From: DASUGC01 sp035606665
Lineage (GTDB): Bacteria; Acidobacteriota; Vicinamibacteria; Vicinamibacterales; SCN-69-37
DNA: 64,000 nt
Direction: 5' to 3'
Assembly: GCA_035606665.1 (NCBI GenBank)
Contig: DATNEY010000034.1
Coordinates: 1 to 64,000, forward strand
Shown here: piece by piece, positions 18,501-26,569 of the stretch
Numbering within the stretch: the stretch's first letter is position 1
How the letters are laid out: each line of letters begins with the position of its first letter
The notes under the pieces: model-generated
What the model was told of the DNA's origin: nothing
The model's database searches: none
The model's input: only the letters and a program-made list of their open reading frames with translations
Made by a program: the position numbers and the translations under genes

Positions 18501-19417
18501 CCGGCTTCCGCGCGAACGCGATCGCGGCGGGCCTCCCGGCGAACTTCGTCGTCCTGAACCCGGCGGTCGCGGGCAACGACGTCACCGACAGCGGCGCGTA
18601 TTCGAACTATCACGCGCTGCAGATTGAAGTGCGTCGCCGCCTCAGCCGCGGGCTCTCGGCGAGCGGCAGCTACCAGTACGCGCGTGAAGGCGGCTCGTCA
18701 TTCCTCGGCTTCCTCTATGGCCGCGTGATGACGCCCTCCGCCAACGTGCGCCACGCGATCAAATCGCAGTGGGACTGGACGCTTCCGGTCGGCCGCGGCC
18801 AGCGCTTCGGCACGGACATGAACCCGGTGATGGACGGCCTGCTCGGCGGCTGGTCCTTCAAGGGCGTCAGCCGCATCCAGGCGCGCGTCCTCAACTTCGG
18901 CAACGTCCGTCTGGTCGGCATGACCGCGAAGGACCTGCAGAAGATGTACAAGTACTACACGGTCGAGAGCACCGTGGCCCCATTCAAGTCGATCTACATG
19001 CTGCCGGAAGACGTGCGCCAGGCGACGCGCGCGGCGTTCAGCCTCAGCAGCACGAACGCGAACGGCTACAGCACGTCGCTCGGCGCCCCGACCGGCCGCT
19101 ACATCGCTCCGGCGAACAGCGAGACCTGCACGCAGCTCAAGGCTGGTGACTGTGCCCCGCGCGCGCTCCTCATCCGGGCCCCGTACTTCGTGCGGTTCGA
19201 CATCGGCCTCTCGAAGCGGTTCGCGCTCCGCGGCGCGTCCAGCATCGAAGTCTCGTTCGAGCTGCTCAACGTGTTCGACAACATCAACTTCAACCCGGCC
19301 GCGAACCCAGGCAATGACTCGGACATCTTCCGCGTCACCAGCGCCTACACGGACGCGAGCAACACGTACGACCCGGGCGGCCGCCTCGGCCAGCTGATGT
19401 TCCGAATTAATTGGTAG
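15551..19417 (+). CDS. Oar-like TonB-dependent receptor, copy 2
   Basis: 1288 residues from ATG 15551. Signal peptide MKWCRQLVLAALVAAIAATPAFAQ, nearly identical to copy 1. Same order: regulatory beta-sandwich (~28-110), plug (LNADQLNRMPTVSRNALN, DGVSNQDNF, YPRQDAVEQVTV), barrel ending LMFRINW. The two proteins are alike end to end, including GMSGRG(P/K), LYGGNPGST, STLNYNARD and GRYIAPAN, so this is a tandem duplication. Long stretches differ in the barrel loops, which may mean different ligands. Strong GC-ending codon preference suggests higher expression than copy 1. Confidence 0.93.
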   Translation: MKWCRQLVLAALVAAIAATPAFAQGTSSINGTVTDASGGVLPGVTVTVTGTTGVPLTAVSNSGGAFSVPGLSAGSYKVTVTLQGFKTAVLEKVLVVIGTPTNLPIKLELGALTEEVKVSSSSELINTQTATVTSTLNADQLNRMPTVSRNALNAVTFLPGVNTATSNRASTVNGLPQSMINITLDGVSNQDNFLKSTDGFFASVYPRQDAVEQVTVTLAAGEVTGGGSGAVNIAFTTRSGTNRLSGSAYEYFRNPNLNTNYFFNEVNALPRNEVKVNQYGVRIGGPIKIPGAFDLSGKAFYFFHYEELRFPNSFTRTRTVHPDSVTMQGIYPYVVNGVTQTKDLMALAAANGQIATFDPAVRKLLTLISDATKKTGVFNATGNPLNVNYVWQSPGRLMERQPTGRIDYNLTAKHRLSVSASSLWAMRDPDYLNSADARFPGGPNYRIFRSTRPLYSFSLRSTLTANMVNEFSAGLTAIGTGGSRFGQASDPSQGPGSFSDIGGYAVVIPIATDWWTVNNPSWRAAPTKNISSTLSLQKAKHSMSFGGSWLRSSAWESAQQIVPQINLDFVSSQDPAAGMFNSTNFPGISNGDLNNARRIYAMLTGRVSSIGSTAALDPATNQYVLNGPRRREGYLDVWSGFFQDQWRIKPTVTISGGLRYDLQTPFQPVNDTMAAVVFDAVCGMSGRGKADSPYNKCAFFSKTNNSSAPVEFVQLKRGTYGYETDYNNVAPSISVAWRPNVQSGFMRTLLGDPDQATFRGGLSRTYSRQGISTFTGLYGGNPGSTIGVTRSNGNGNLIAAGETWPVLLSQTNRLYPATFPLTQSFPTPVRSSRQDSLNAFADDVQIDSAMTWSASFQRSITKDMAVDVRYVGTRGIDQWSTLNYNARDIETNGFYNEFKLAVANLKANNASGDANRSGSFAYFGAGTGTNPLPIYMAYIAGPTGNATNPGSYTSGNWKDTGFTNDMIFVNPNPANSIADLDGSSGFRANAIAAGLPANFVVLNPAVAGNDVTDSGAYSNYHALQIEVRRRLSRGLSASGSYQYAREGGSSFLGFLYGRVMTPSANVRHAIKSQWDWTLPVGRGQRFGTDMNPVMDGLLGGWSFKGVSRIQARVLNFGNVRLVGMTAKDLQKMYKYYTVESTVAPFKSIYMLPEDVRQATRAAFSLSSTNANGYSTSLGAPTGRYIAPANSETCTQLKAGDCAPRALLIRAPYFVRFDIGLSKRFALRGASSIEVSFELLNVFDNINFNPAANPGNDSDIFRVTSAYTDASNTYDPGGRLGQLMFRINW

Positions 19418-19435
19418 TTCGGCACTGACACACCG

Positions 19436-19472
19436 CAAACGCCCGCGCCGGGCTCTCTGGCGCGGGCGTTTG
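19436..19472. terminator. Hairpin terminator after TonB receptor 2
   Basis: Perfect 14-bp stem CAAACGCCCGCGCC (19436-19449) with its complement (19459-19472), 9-nt loop, 18 bp after the stop. The overall layout repeats that at 15344-15384. Confidence 0.75.
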
Positions 19473-19483
19473 TGTGTACGGCG

Positions 19484-19606
19484 GCACCGGTTCAGGGTTC
19501 AGGGTGCCGGGTTACCTGGTTCGCAGATTCGGTTCCTGGTTCCCCGTTCGCACCGGCGACCCCGAACCAGACGCCGGCACCCGAAACCCCGTGCCCTGAA
19601 CCATCT
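19484..19606. repeat. Imperfect inverted array of GGTTCAGGG-type words
   Basis: Left half: GGTTCAGGGTTCAGGGTGCCGGG and further GGTTC words. Right half: CCGAACC, CACCCGAAACCC and CCCTGAACC. It fills the gap between the convergent receptor 2 and yraN genes. The same word family recurs at 59884-59910. Confidence 0.65.
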
Positions 19607-19610
19607 GCCG

Positions 19611-19988
19611 TCAGCGATCTACCGTCCACGCATCTTCAATGACCCGGATGGTCATCTTCGGTGTCCCGATTTGATCAATCGCAACGACGATGAAGCTGCA
19701 GGGCAACTCGAGTTTGCCGGCCGATGCGAGGTAGTCGAGGGCCATTGCCGCGATGCGGCGCCGCTTCCAGGGTGTAATCGCGTCGATGGCCGACCCGTAC
19801 CTTGTGGTCCGGCGCGCCTTTGCCTCGACGAACGCAATGGCTCCGTTGCGCTCGCAGACGATGTCGATTTCTCCAAAGCGGGTGCGATGGCGTGTGGCAA
19901 GAATGGAGTACCCTCGGCGCCGCAGTTCGTCTGACGCGAGCTGTTCGCCGAGTTTTCCGAGTGTTTGACGGTCGTCGATGGCTGGCAT
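19611..19988 (-). CDS. yraN: YraN/UPF0102 family nuclease-like protein
   Basis: 125 residues from ATG 19988. The order LGKLGEQLASDELRRRGYSILATRHRTRFGEIDIV...IAFVEAKARR...IDAITPWKRRRIAAMALDYLA matches UPF0102/YraN. The PD-(D/E)xK-like site is formed by E in GEID, and E-x-K in FVEAKAR. The family is thought to act on DNA, but no activity is firmly assigned. Length is normal. Convergent with receptor 2; the HD gene lies upstream on the same strand with a 147-bp gap that contains no gene I can support. Confidence 0.9.
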   Translation of the reverse strand: MPAIDDRQTLGKLGEQLASDELRRRGYSILATRHRTRFGEIDIVCERNGAIAFVEAKARRTTRYGSAIDAITPWKRRRIAAMALDYLASAGKLELPCSFIVVAIDQIGTPKMTIRVIEDAWTVDR

Positions 19989-20135
19989 GACGACGCGCGT
20001 TGCAAGCGGGACGCCAGATCGATCCGCCCATGGCGGCGATGAGGTCGGCTCGTCCAGCGCGGATTTCAGGGCTGGAAGATCCTGCTTGGCGACGGCCGCG
20101 GTGACGTGCTTCGAGGGCGTAGCGGCGATGTCTCC

Positions 20136-21008
20136 CTACCGCGTGGCGGTCGCCCGGCGTTTCGGCTTTGGTTTCTGTGCCGGACGGGCCGCGGCAGCCT
20201 TCGCGCGCACCACGGGCGCGCGGGGAGCTACCCGGCCGGGGGCAACAGCCTTTGCGACCGGGACTTCCTTCGCAGGCGCCCCCTTCACCGGCGCGCCCTT
20301 GGCGCCCTTCACCTGAGCGGCGGGAACGGCACCTTTGGCGCCGGGCTTCCCTGCCAGCTTCGATCCCGGCTTGATCACCTGCGGTGACGGCTCCAGGACG
20401 CGGCGGCCCTTCATGGCTGCGGACGCCAGTACCGTCGGCGGAATCGGGAGCTGTTTGCCGAGGAGCTTCTCGGCCACGCGAACCACGTCGCTGAAGTGGT
20501 TCGGCCCCTCTTTGATGCGCCGGGTCTGGTTGTAGAGATCCTGGGCAAACTGGGCCATTTCCTTCGTCGCCGCGTGACGGAGGAAGCCGGGCTCCAGATC
20601 GCCGAAGCGGACGCGGTCGAGTGCGTCCGCATCTTTGAGGAGCGCCAGGAGGGGCCAGATGGGCTTGCCGCCGTAGGCCGAATGGTCGTCCGGCAGGCAG
20701 TGCATCATGACCGCCAGGAGCATCGACGGGTCGTCCGACTGGACGCCGTGCGCGATCAGGCGCTCCTGCAGGTCGGTGGATTCGTTGACCCGCATGACGG
20801 CGTGCATCCCGTGGACCTCATCGAACCCATCGTGGGTCCGGGCGATGTCGTGCAGATACACGGCGCCCCAGAGGCGAGAGCCCTCGTCCACGAGGCCAGT
20901 CGCCTCAATCAGGCGGAAAGCATGGACCATGACCCGGGCCACATGCCCCTGGCCATGGGTCCGGTTACCGTGGACGAAGTCGGACGGATGAGGGATGAGA
21001 GCGTTCAA
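20136..21008 (-). CDS. HD-domain phosphohydrolase with H1-like basic tail
   Basis: 290 residues. Residues 1-190 form an HD domain: first His in HGQGHVARVM, the HD pair in YLHDIARTHDGFDE, a His in VMMHCLPDDHSAYGG, and Asp in LKDADALDRVRFGD. This metal-binding set is complete and indicates phosphatase or phosphodiesterase activity on an unknown phosphoester. From about residue 205 the protein becomes a low-complexity Lys/Ala/Pro/Val tail (KGAPVKGAPAKEVPVAKAV to RPAQKPKPKRR) of about 85 residues, much like histone H1 or bacterial AlgR3-type tails, suggesting binding to nucleic acid or another polyanion. Start ATG 21008 is 24 bp below the M16 stop; likely same transcript. Confidence 0.82.
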   Translation of the reverse strand: MNALIPHPSDFVHGNRTHGQGHVARVMVHAFRLIEATGLVDEGSRLWGAVYLHDIARTHDGFDEVHGMHAVMRVNESTDLQERLIAHGVQSDDPSMLLAVMMHCLPDDHSAYGGKPIWPLLALLKDADALDRVRFGDLEPGFLRHAATKEMAQFAQDLYNQTRRIKEGPNHFSDVVRVAEKLLGKQLPIPPTVLASAAMKGRRVLEPSPQVIKPGSKLAGKPGAKGAVPAAQVKGAKGAPVKGAPAKEVPVAKAVAPGRVAPRAPVVRAKAAAARPAQKPKPKRRATATR

Positions 21009-21031
21009 CGGCGGTTCTCCAGCCGTCTATT

Positions 21032-23884
21032 CTACCGTTTCTCCGGCATCAACGTGACCTTCACGTAGCGCTGGGCGTTCAGGTACTGCCTCGACGCGGC
21101 CTGGACGCTCGCCAAGGTCAGGCGGCTGTACCAGGTCGGCAGGTCGAACAGGACCGGCAGCTCGTTGTCTTCTCCAAACTGGTACTTGACCGAAATCTGC
21201 TGAAGCAAGTAGCCGTTGGTCTTGATCTGCGTCTCGAAATCACGGATGAAGCCCTCCTTGGCGTCCGCCACCTGCTTCTCAGTCGGGCCATTCGTCCTGA
21301 AGGCCTCGATCTCGGCGAAGACACGCTTGGACAACTCCTCGGCGCGGTCCGGGCTGCTGCCGAAATCGACCGTAAAGGTGTATTGCTGACGCGGGAACTT
21401 GTCGTAGCCCGCGCTCGCCGAGACGCTGTACGTGCCGCCCAGGTCTTCTCTCAGGATTTCGCGGAGCCGCGTCTGCAGGATCGAGGCGACGGCTCGGATG
21501 GCGATGCGTTGCGTCTGGTTGTACTCGAATGGCCCGGTGAAGACGATCTGCGTGTGGCTCTGGGGCTCGAGGCCTTTTTCGACCTTGCGCTCGACGACCG
21601 TCGATGGCGGCCGCACGTTGTGGTCCTTGAACGTTTCCTTGCGGCCGGTTGAGGGGAGTGATGCCAGGTACTGCTCGACGAACGGCCGCAGGGTCACCGG
21701 CTCGAACGAACCGACGAAGACGAACGTGAAGTCGCTCGCGTCCGCAAAGCGGTCCTTGTAGAACGTCAGCGCCTTGTCGAGATCCATCTTGTCGAGATCA
21801 GCGGGTGTCGGCGTCTTCTCGCGCGGGTGGCCCTGGGTCAGCGCGTCGTTCAGTGCCTCGCTGAACACGAAGTTCGGGTTCGACTGCATGTTGCCCAGCA
21901 TCATCTTGGTCTGGCCCTTCATGACCTCGAACACGTTGCGATCCGCGCGGGGCTCCGTGAACGTCATGTAGATGAGCTGGAACATCGTCTCGACGTCCTT
22001 GACCGAGGCGCTGCCGGACAGGCCCTCGTCGAGCGCGCCGATGTAAGGCGCGACGCCGGCGATCTTGCCGGCGAGCATCTTTCCGAGCTCGATGCGCGAG
22101 AACGAACCGAGGCCGCTGCTCTGCATCAGCGCCGCGGCCGGCTCCGCCCAGATCAGTTCGTCATCGGCCGCGAGCGACGTGCCGCCCGGGCTGAAGGCGC
22201 GGAACACGATCTCGTCCTGCTTGAACGTCGTGGGCTTCAGGATGACGCGGACGCCGTTGGAGAGCGTCCACTCGGTGATGCCCACATCAGCCCGGACATT
22301 GGACTTCGTGACAGCGCCCGTCTTCGGCGTCGCCGAGAACAGCGGCCGCGCCGACGTCGTGTCCGCATACGCCGTGATTGGCTTGCTCGCCGCGGCCTTG
22401 ATCGCGGCCGTCATGGTGGCTTCGTCAGGAACCTCCGCGCCAGGCTTCTTCGGCGCGCTCACGAGCACGACCCGATTGCCCTCGGGCATCCACTCGCGCG
22501 CGAGGCCGTTCACTTCGGTCAACGAAATGCCGGGCAGCATGCGCTCGGTGATATTGACTTCGTTCTGCAGGCCGGGGAACGGCTCGGCCTGCGTGAAATT
22601 GCGCACGTATTCGTCGGCCAGCTGGCCTGACTGGCGCTTGTCCTTCTCCGCCAGTTGTTGCTGGATGCCGCGGAGAAGCGCGGTCTTTTGTCGATCGAAC
22701 TCCGACTGCGTGAACCCGAACTTCGTCACACGCTCGGCTTCCGTGAACAGCGCTTCGATCGTCGGACCGGCCTTGCCGTCCTTCGCCGTGGCCATGAGCG
22801 TCGAGGCCTCGGCCGACTTGACGAAGAGCCCGCGGAAGGTGCCCGCGCTCATGAATGGCGCGTCCGGCTTCTGGGAGATCTCCGCGAAGCGCGCCGACAG
22901 CATCGACCCAAAGAGCCGCTCGACAAGCTGCGTCCGGTACGCGCCAACGGTCGAGGGATCGCGGAACGCCATCTTGCTGTAGATGCTGACCTGCGTCCCA
23001 GGCGCTTCAGGATCGGTCGCCACGGCGAACAACGTGCCCGGCTGCTTTGGCACGTCGTACGCTGGCCGCGGCTTTGGCTTCGTCGCGCGCGGGAGTCCGC
23101 TGAAGTGTTTCTGGATGGACGCCTGCATCGCGGCCTGGTCGAAGTCGCCCACCGCGATGACGGCCATGAGATCAGGCCGGTACCAATCTGTGTAGAACTG
23201 CTTCAGCCGGTCGTGCTTGAAGCCCTGAATCACCTCGGTCTTGCCGATCGGAAGCCGTTCCGCATAGCGCGAACCCTTCAGCAGAATCGGGAGCTGCTGA
23301 TCCTGCATGCGGGCGCCGGCCCCGCGGCGCAACCGCCACTCTTCCATGATGACGCCGCGTTCCTTGTCGATCTCCACGGGATCGAACGACAGGTTGTGCG
23401 CCCAGTCCTCGAGGATGAGCAGCGACCGATCGATGACGTCGGCCTTGTCGGTCGGGATCTGGAGCATGTAGACCGTCTCGTCGAAGCTCGTGAAGGCGTT
23501 CACGCTCGGACCAAAACGCATGCCGATCGATTCCATGAACGTGACGATGTCGCTCTTCGGAAAATTCTTCGTGCCGTTGAACGCCATGTGCTCGACGAAG
23601 TGCGCCAGGCCCTGCTGATCGTCCTCTTCCATCAGGGATCCGACGTTCACGACAAGGCGCAGCTCGGCGCGTTTCTCCGGCAGACCGTTCTTCCTCAGGT
23701 AGTACTTCAGCCCGTTCGGGAACGCCCCCGTCGTGACGTCCGGGTCCACTGGAAGTTTCTGGGACAGCTCCGCCGAAGCGGGCGCGCTCTGCGGTGCCTG
23801 GGGCGTCGCCAGCAGAAGGGTCGTGCTGGCCGACAGGGCGGCTACGACCGCAAAGGCGAGGAAGAACCTGCGAATGAGGGACAT
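21032..23884 (-). CDS. M16 family zinc metallopeptidase, exported
   Basis: 950 residues. Signal peptide region MSLIRRFFLAFAVVAALSASTTLLLA. First M16 domain with the inverted zinc motif HFVEH (residues 95-99) and downstream Glu in DPVEIDKERGVIMEEW. The second and following M16 homology domains (from about residue 520, TLSNGVRVILKPTTF) lack HxxEH and serve as the clamshell halves. This is the pitrilysin-like, PqqL-type exported architecture. It should degrade peptides in the periplasm, as might suit a genome with peptide or glycan receptors. Length fits the two-part family. Confidence 0.93.
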   Translation of the reverse strand: MSLIRRFFLAFAVVAALSASTTLLLATPQAPQSAPASAELSQKLPVDPDVTTGAFPNGLKYYLRKNGLPEKRAELRLVVNVGSLMEEDDQQGLAHFVEHMAFNGTKNFPKSDIVTFMESIGMRFGPSVNAFTSFDETVYMLQIPTDKADVIDRSLLILEDWAHNLSFDPVEIDKERGVIMEEWRLRRGAGARMQDQQLPILLKGSRYAERLPIGKTEVIQGFKHDRLKQFYTDWYRPDLMAVIAVGDFDQAAMQASIQKHFSGLPRATKPKPRPAYDVPKQPGTLFAVATDPEAPGTQVSIYSKMAFRDPSTVGAYRTQLVERLFGSMLSARFAEISQKPDAPFMSAGTFRGLFVKSAEASTLMATAKDGKAGPTIEALFTEAERVTKFGFTQSEFDRQKTALLRGIQQQLAEKDKRQSGQLADEYVRNFTQAEPFPGLQNEVNITERMLPGISLTEVNGLAREWMPEGNRVVLVSAPKKPGAEVPDEATMTAAIKAAASKPITAYADTTSARPLFSATPKTGAVTKSNVRADVGITEWTLSNGVRVILKPTTFKQDEIVFRAFSPGGTSLAADDELIWAEPAAALMQSSGLGSFSRIELGKMLAGKIAGVAPYIGALDEGLSGSASVKDVETMFQLIYMTFTEPRADRNVFEVMKGQTKMMLGNMQSNPNFVFSEALNDALTQGHPREKTPTPADLDKMDLDKALTFYKDRFADASDFTFVFVGSFEPVTLRPFVEQYLASLPSTGRKETFKDHNVRPPSTVVERKVEKGLEPQSHTQIVFTGPFEYNQTQRIAIRAVASILQTRLREILREDLGGTYSVSASAGYDKFPRQQYTFTVDFGSSPDRAEELSKRVFAEIEAFRTNGPTEKQVADAKEGFIRDFETQIKTNGYLLQQISVKYQFGEDNELPVLFDLPTWYSRLTLASVQAASRQYLNAQRYVKVTLMPEKR

Positions 23885-24002
23885 GTCAGCTCCTGAGTGA
23901 ATCTAAGTGTAACGTTTGACGCCAAATCGGGCCGATTCGTTGATGCGGCCACGGCGAGATGGGCTATCGTTGGCCCTCAACTTTCTCCGAAGGGAGTCCG
24001 GC

Positions 24003-24674
24003 ATGTCCCAGTCCACATTTGTTCTCGCAACAGCGTTCGCGATCGCCGCTTCTGGTGTGGTTTCCGCCCAGGATCCGGTCAAGACCGAACCTACTCACTA
24101 CAAGGTCCTCGTCGACAACGCCAGCGTGCGCGTCCTGCATGTCACGTACGCCGCCGGCGCCAAGAGCACGATGCACCAGCATCCGGACAACATCGTGGTC
24201 GCCCTGGATGCGGCCAAGGTCCAGTTCACGATGCCGGACAAGTCGACGAAAGACTCCGACCTGCCCAAAGAGGGCGCGCTGTACGCCCCGGCCGGGTCGC
24301 ACATCGTGGCCAACATGGGCAAGAACGGTGTTGACGCCATCGTTGTGGAATTCAAGGGCGCGGGCGGCAAGGCGACGCTGCCGACGTCACGGCCAGGGAT
24401 GACCATGAAAGTGCTGGCCGAAGGTGCGCGCGGCATGGCATACAAGTCAACAGCCGACGCCAAGTTTGCGGAACCCGCCGGCACGAAGCACGACTACGAC
24501 CAGGTCGTGATCGCGCTCAACGCGGCAACCGGCATGTCCCTCTCCATCGACGGCAAGCCGGCCAAGACGTCGTGGGCCCGTGGCGATGTGCAGTACATCG
24601 GCCGGGGGACCGCTCACGAAGCGAAGAACACCAGCGGCAAGCCGGTGGACTTCATCATCGTCGCGATCAAATAG
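24003..24674 (+). CDS. Exported tandem cupin (bicupin) protein
   Basis: 223 residues from ATG 24003, preceded by GAAGGGAG; signal peptide ending GVVSAQ. Two cupin barrels: the first with MHQHPDNIVVAL (His-x-His), the second with KHDYDQVVIAL and GTAHEAKN (His). The histidine set could bind one metal per barrel, although the second is partly degenerate. The role is unknown; small exported cupins often bind sugars or act on oxidised compounds. Divergent from the M16 protease (118-bp gap). Confidence 0.8.
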   Translation: MSQSTFVLATAFAIAASGVVSAQDPVKTEPTHYKVLVDNASVRVLHVTYAAGAKSTMHQHPDNIVVALDAAKVQFTMPDKSTKDSDLPKEGALYAPAGSHIVANMGKNGVDAIVVEFKGAGGKATLPTSRPGMTMKVLAEGARGMAYKSTADAKFAEPAGTKHDYDQVVIALNAATGMSLSIDGKPAKTSWARGDVQYIGRGTAHEAKNTSGKPVDFIIVAIK

Positions 24675-24681
24675 GAGAAAT

Positions 24682-24724
24682 GGGGTCAGACCACATTGGA
24701 AAAACTCCAATGTGGTCTGACCCC
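24682..24724. repeat. Perfect 19-bp palindromic hairpin (GGGGTCAGACC type)
   Basis: Arms 24682-24700 and 24706-24724, 19 bp without mismatch, loop AAAAC. A further half-copy GTCTGACCCC follows at 24726-24735. It sits between the convergent cupin and barrel genes. It may terminate transcription both ways. The GGGGTCAGACC core resembles widely scattered REP-like palindromes of environmental bacteria, so a mobile origin is possible. Confidence 0.8.
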
Positions 24725-24741
24725 CGTCTGACCCCAGATCG

Positions 24742-25314
24742 TCAGCGTCTGAGATTGAACCCCGTCATAATGCTGACGCGGGCCCCCGACTTCGAGGATG
24801 CCACCGCGAAGTTGAGCGGAATGTTCAGCGCGCCGGACCGCACGGTGATGCCGCCGGTCACAACAAGCCCGATACCCACTGGCGTGATGTTGGGCCCGAT
24901 GCCGAACTCGGTACCGCTCGGCGTCCGCACGCCAACGAGCCAGTTGAGCGACGGCAGCGCGACGCCCTGTTCGAGCCCCGAGATGAGCGGCACGAACTCG
25001 GTCAGCGTCGTCACGCCCTCGTCCGTGGTGTAGAGCCGCTTCTCGAATTGCCAGCCGAACTGCGAGACGAGCGGCCGCTGGATCATGATGTCCTTGTCCT
25101 TCAGCGCGTCCATGTTGCCCGGACTGAGGAGCGTCAGACCGAAGCGGGGGCCGGACAGGTTCACCTCTTTGGTCGCGCGCGGTGGAATCGTTTCGCTGGG
25201 CGGAGTGATGCGGCCCTGACTCCAGGCGGGCGATGCGGTGATAGCGGCGATGAAAGCGAACGTGAGCGAGCGGCGAAGACTGAAGCGGCGAGTGCGTGCG
25301 CTGATGGTCTGCAT
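24742..25314 (-). CDS. Exported hypothetical protein, barrel-like
   Basis: 190 residues. Long signal peptide (RRSLTFAFIAAITASPAWSQG). The mature part has short alternating strands (GWQFEKRLY, LNWLVGVRTPSGTEFGIGPNITPVGIGLVVTGGITVRSG, ARVSIMTGFNLRR), suggesting a small outer-membrane beta-barrel or part of one. No family recognised. It follows the VWFA gene on the same strand after 72 bp. Confidence 0.65.
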   Translation of the reverse strand: MQTISARTRRFSLRRSLTFAFIAAITASPAWSQGRITPPSETIPPRATKEVNLSGPRFGLTLLSPGNMDALKDKDIMIQRPLVSQFGWQFEKRLYTTDEGVTTLTEFVPLISGLEQGVALPSLNWLVGVRTPSGTEFGIGPNITPVGIGLVVTGGITVRSGALNIPLNFAVASSKSGARVSIMTGFNLRR

Positions 25315-25386
25315 GGCAGAACCTCCTGCACGCAGACTACGGAACCGATTCAGCCACGTCCTGAGGGCGGCCTGACGGCTCGCTGA

Positions 25387-26523
25387 TCATTCCCTGAGAG
25401 GCGCGACATATCCCCTTCTCGCCCGGACAGTGAGGCCGGGGCGAGTGGCCCGAACCTCCAGCCGGTGGAGCGCGCCGTCTCTCACCGGCGCCGTAAAGGC
25501 GAGCAGATACTGCTGGTGCAGTTCGCCGGCGACCCGCGCGAACGTGGCCGCCAGATCGGACGCCCGCCGGAGCTCGAAGTAACCGCCCCCACCGACTTCC
25601 GTCAGCGTTCGGAGACTTGGATCGGGCCCCTGGTCCTTGCAACCGTCGTCCGGGCCGATCCGCGATTCCGTGGTGATCGGCGGCTTGCCGGGAATCCTTC
25701 CGCCGGGAATCGGCAGCGGAATCGGCGGCAGACGGATTCTGCCTGGCGGCAAGCGCGGCGGAGCGCCGCGGCCCTGGGTCCCACCCTGCCCGCGACCGGG
25801 CCGGCGCTGGAACCACTTGAACGGACTGCCGAGCAATGACAGACCGGGCGACGCCGCGCACTCGTTCACGAGCCCGACGCCGTAAACCATGATGTCTTCG
25901 GTCTCCGCCCGCCGCCTGACCTCATCGAACGGTACCTTCGGCTGGCTGTCGAGCGGCGCGTCATGTCCGTCGGTGAAGATCACGACGACGCGCCGGCCGG
26001 GTTGATTGGACAGCGCGGTCATGGCCGTCGACGCCGCGCTCCAGAGTGGCGTCGGGCCCTGCGGCTGCAGGCGCTCGCGAATGATCGTCAGCAATTCGTC
26101 ACGATCGCTGCTGAAGCTGTCCGGATCGATCTGCACTGTGAGACTGAAGCTGCCGATGCGCGCCTTGTCCTGCGGCAGAAGGTTGCGCACGAACTCGGCG
26201 GCGGCTTCTTCGATCAGCTTGAACTGGATCTCTACGCTGCCGCTGCGGTCGAGCATCATCACGACCGTGATCGGCTGGACGTCGTTTACGAACGTCGACA
26301 CGGACTGGCGCCGGCCGTTGTCGTAGACCTCGAAGTCCTCGCGGCGCAGATCGGTGACGAGGCGGCCGTCGCGATCCAGAACCGTGGCATAGATAGGCAC
26401 CGTGTCCGTGGCGGTTCGAAACTGGGGCTCCTGCCGGGCACTGATGTTTACGCTGATGACACCCACCGCCGACACGACGGCGAGAGTGACGGCAAGCATG
26501 AAGCGGGACCGGGTCATCCTCAC
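25387..26523 (-). CDS. VWFA-domain exported protein, acidobacterial type
   Basis: 378 residues. N-terminal hydrophobic anchor or signal (FMLAVTLAVVSAVGVISVNISA). A short beta-domain (VPIYATVLDRDGRLVTDLRREDFEVYDNGRRQ) leads into a von Willebrand A domain with MIDAS motif DRSGS, then TPLWSA and FTDGHDA. This layout is the VWFA-related domain first defined in Acidobacteria (TIGR03436). A Gly/Pro/Arg-rich insert of about 55 residues (GRGQGGTQGRGAPPRLPPGR to GGRIPGKPP) interrupts the A-domain before the final GGGGYFELRRASDL. It probably binds a protein partner at the envelope in a metal-dependent way. Confidence 0.88.
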   Translation of the reverse strand: MRMTRSRFMLAVTLAVVSAVGVISVNISARQEPQFRTATDTVPIYATVLDRDGRLVTDLRREDFEVYDNGRRQSVSTFVNDVQPITVVMMLDRSGSVEIQFKLIEEAAAEFVRNLLPQDKARIGSFSLTVQIDPDSFSSDRDELLTIIRERLQPQGPTPLWSAASTAMTALSNQPGRRVVVIFTDGHDAPLDSQPKVPFDEVRRRAETEDIMVYGVGLVNECAASPGLSLLGSPFKWFQRRPGRGQGGTQGRGAPPRLPPGRIRLPPIPLPIPGGRIPGKPPITTESRIGPDDGCKDQGPDPSLRTLTEVGGGGYFELRRASDLAATFARVAGELHQQYLLAFTAPVRDGALHRLEVRATRPGLTVRARRGYVAPLRE

Positions 26524-26569
26524 GGAGCCCTCCGCAGGCGAGGCATGGACATAGTAGCAAGTTCGAAGT

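Noticed and set aside
19989..20135. Possible small gene between yraN and the HD gene
   Set aside because: Short overlapping frames only; no start with ribosome binding site and no family resemblance.
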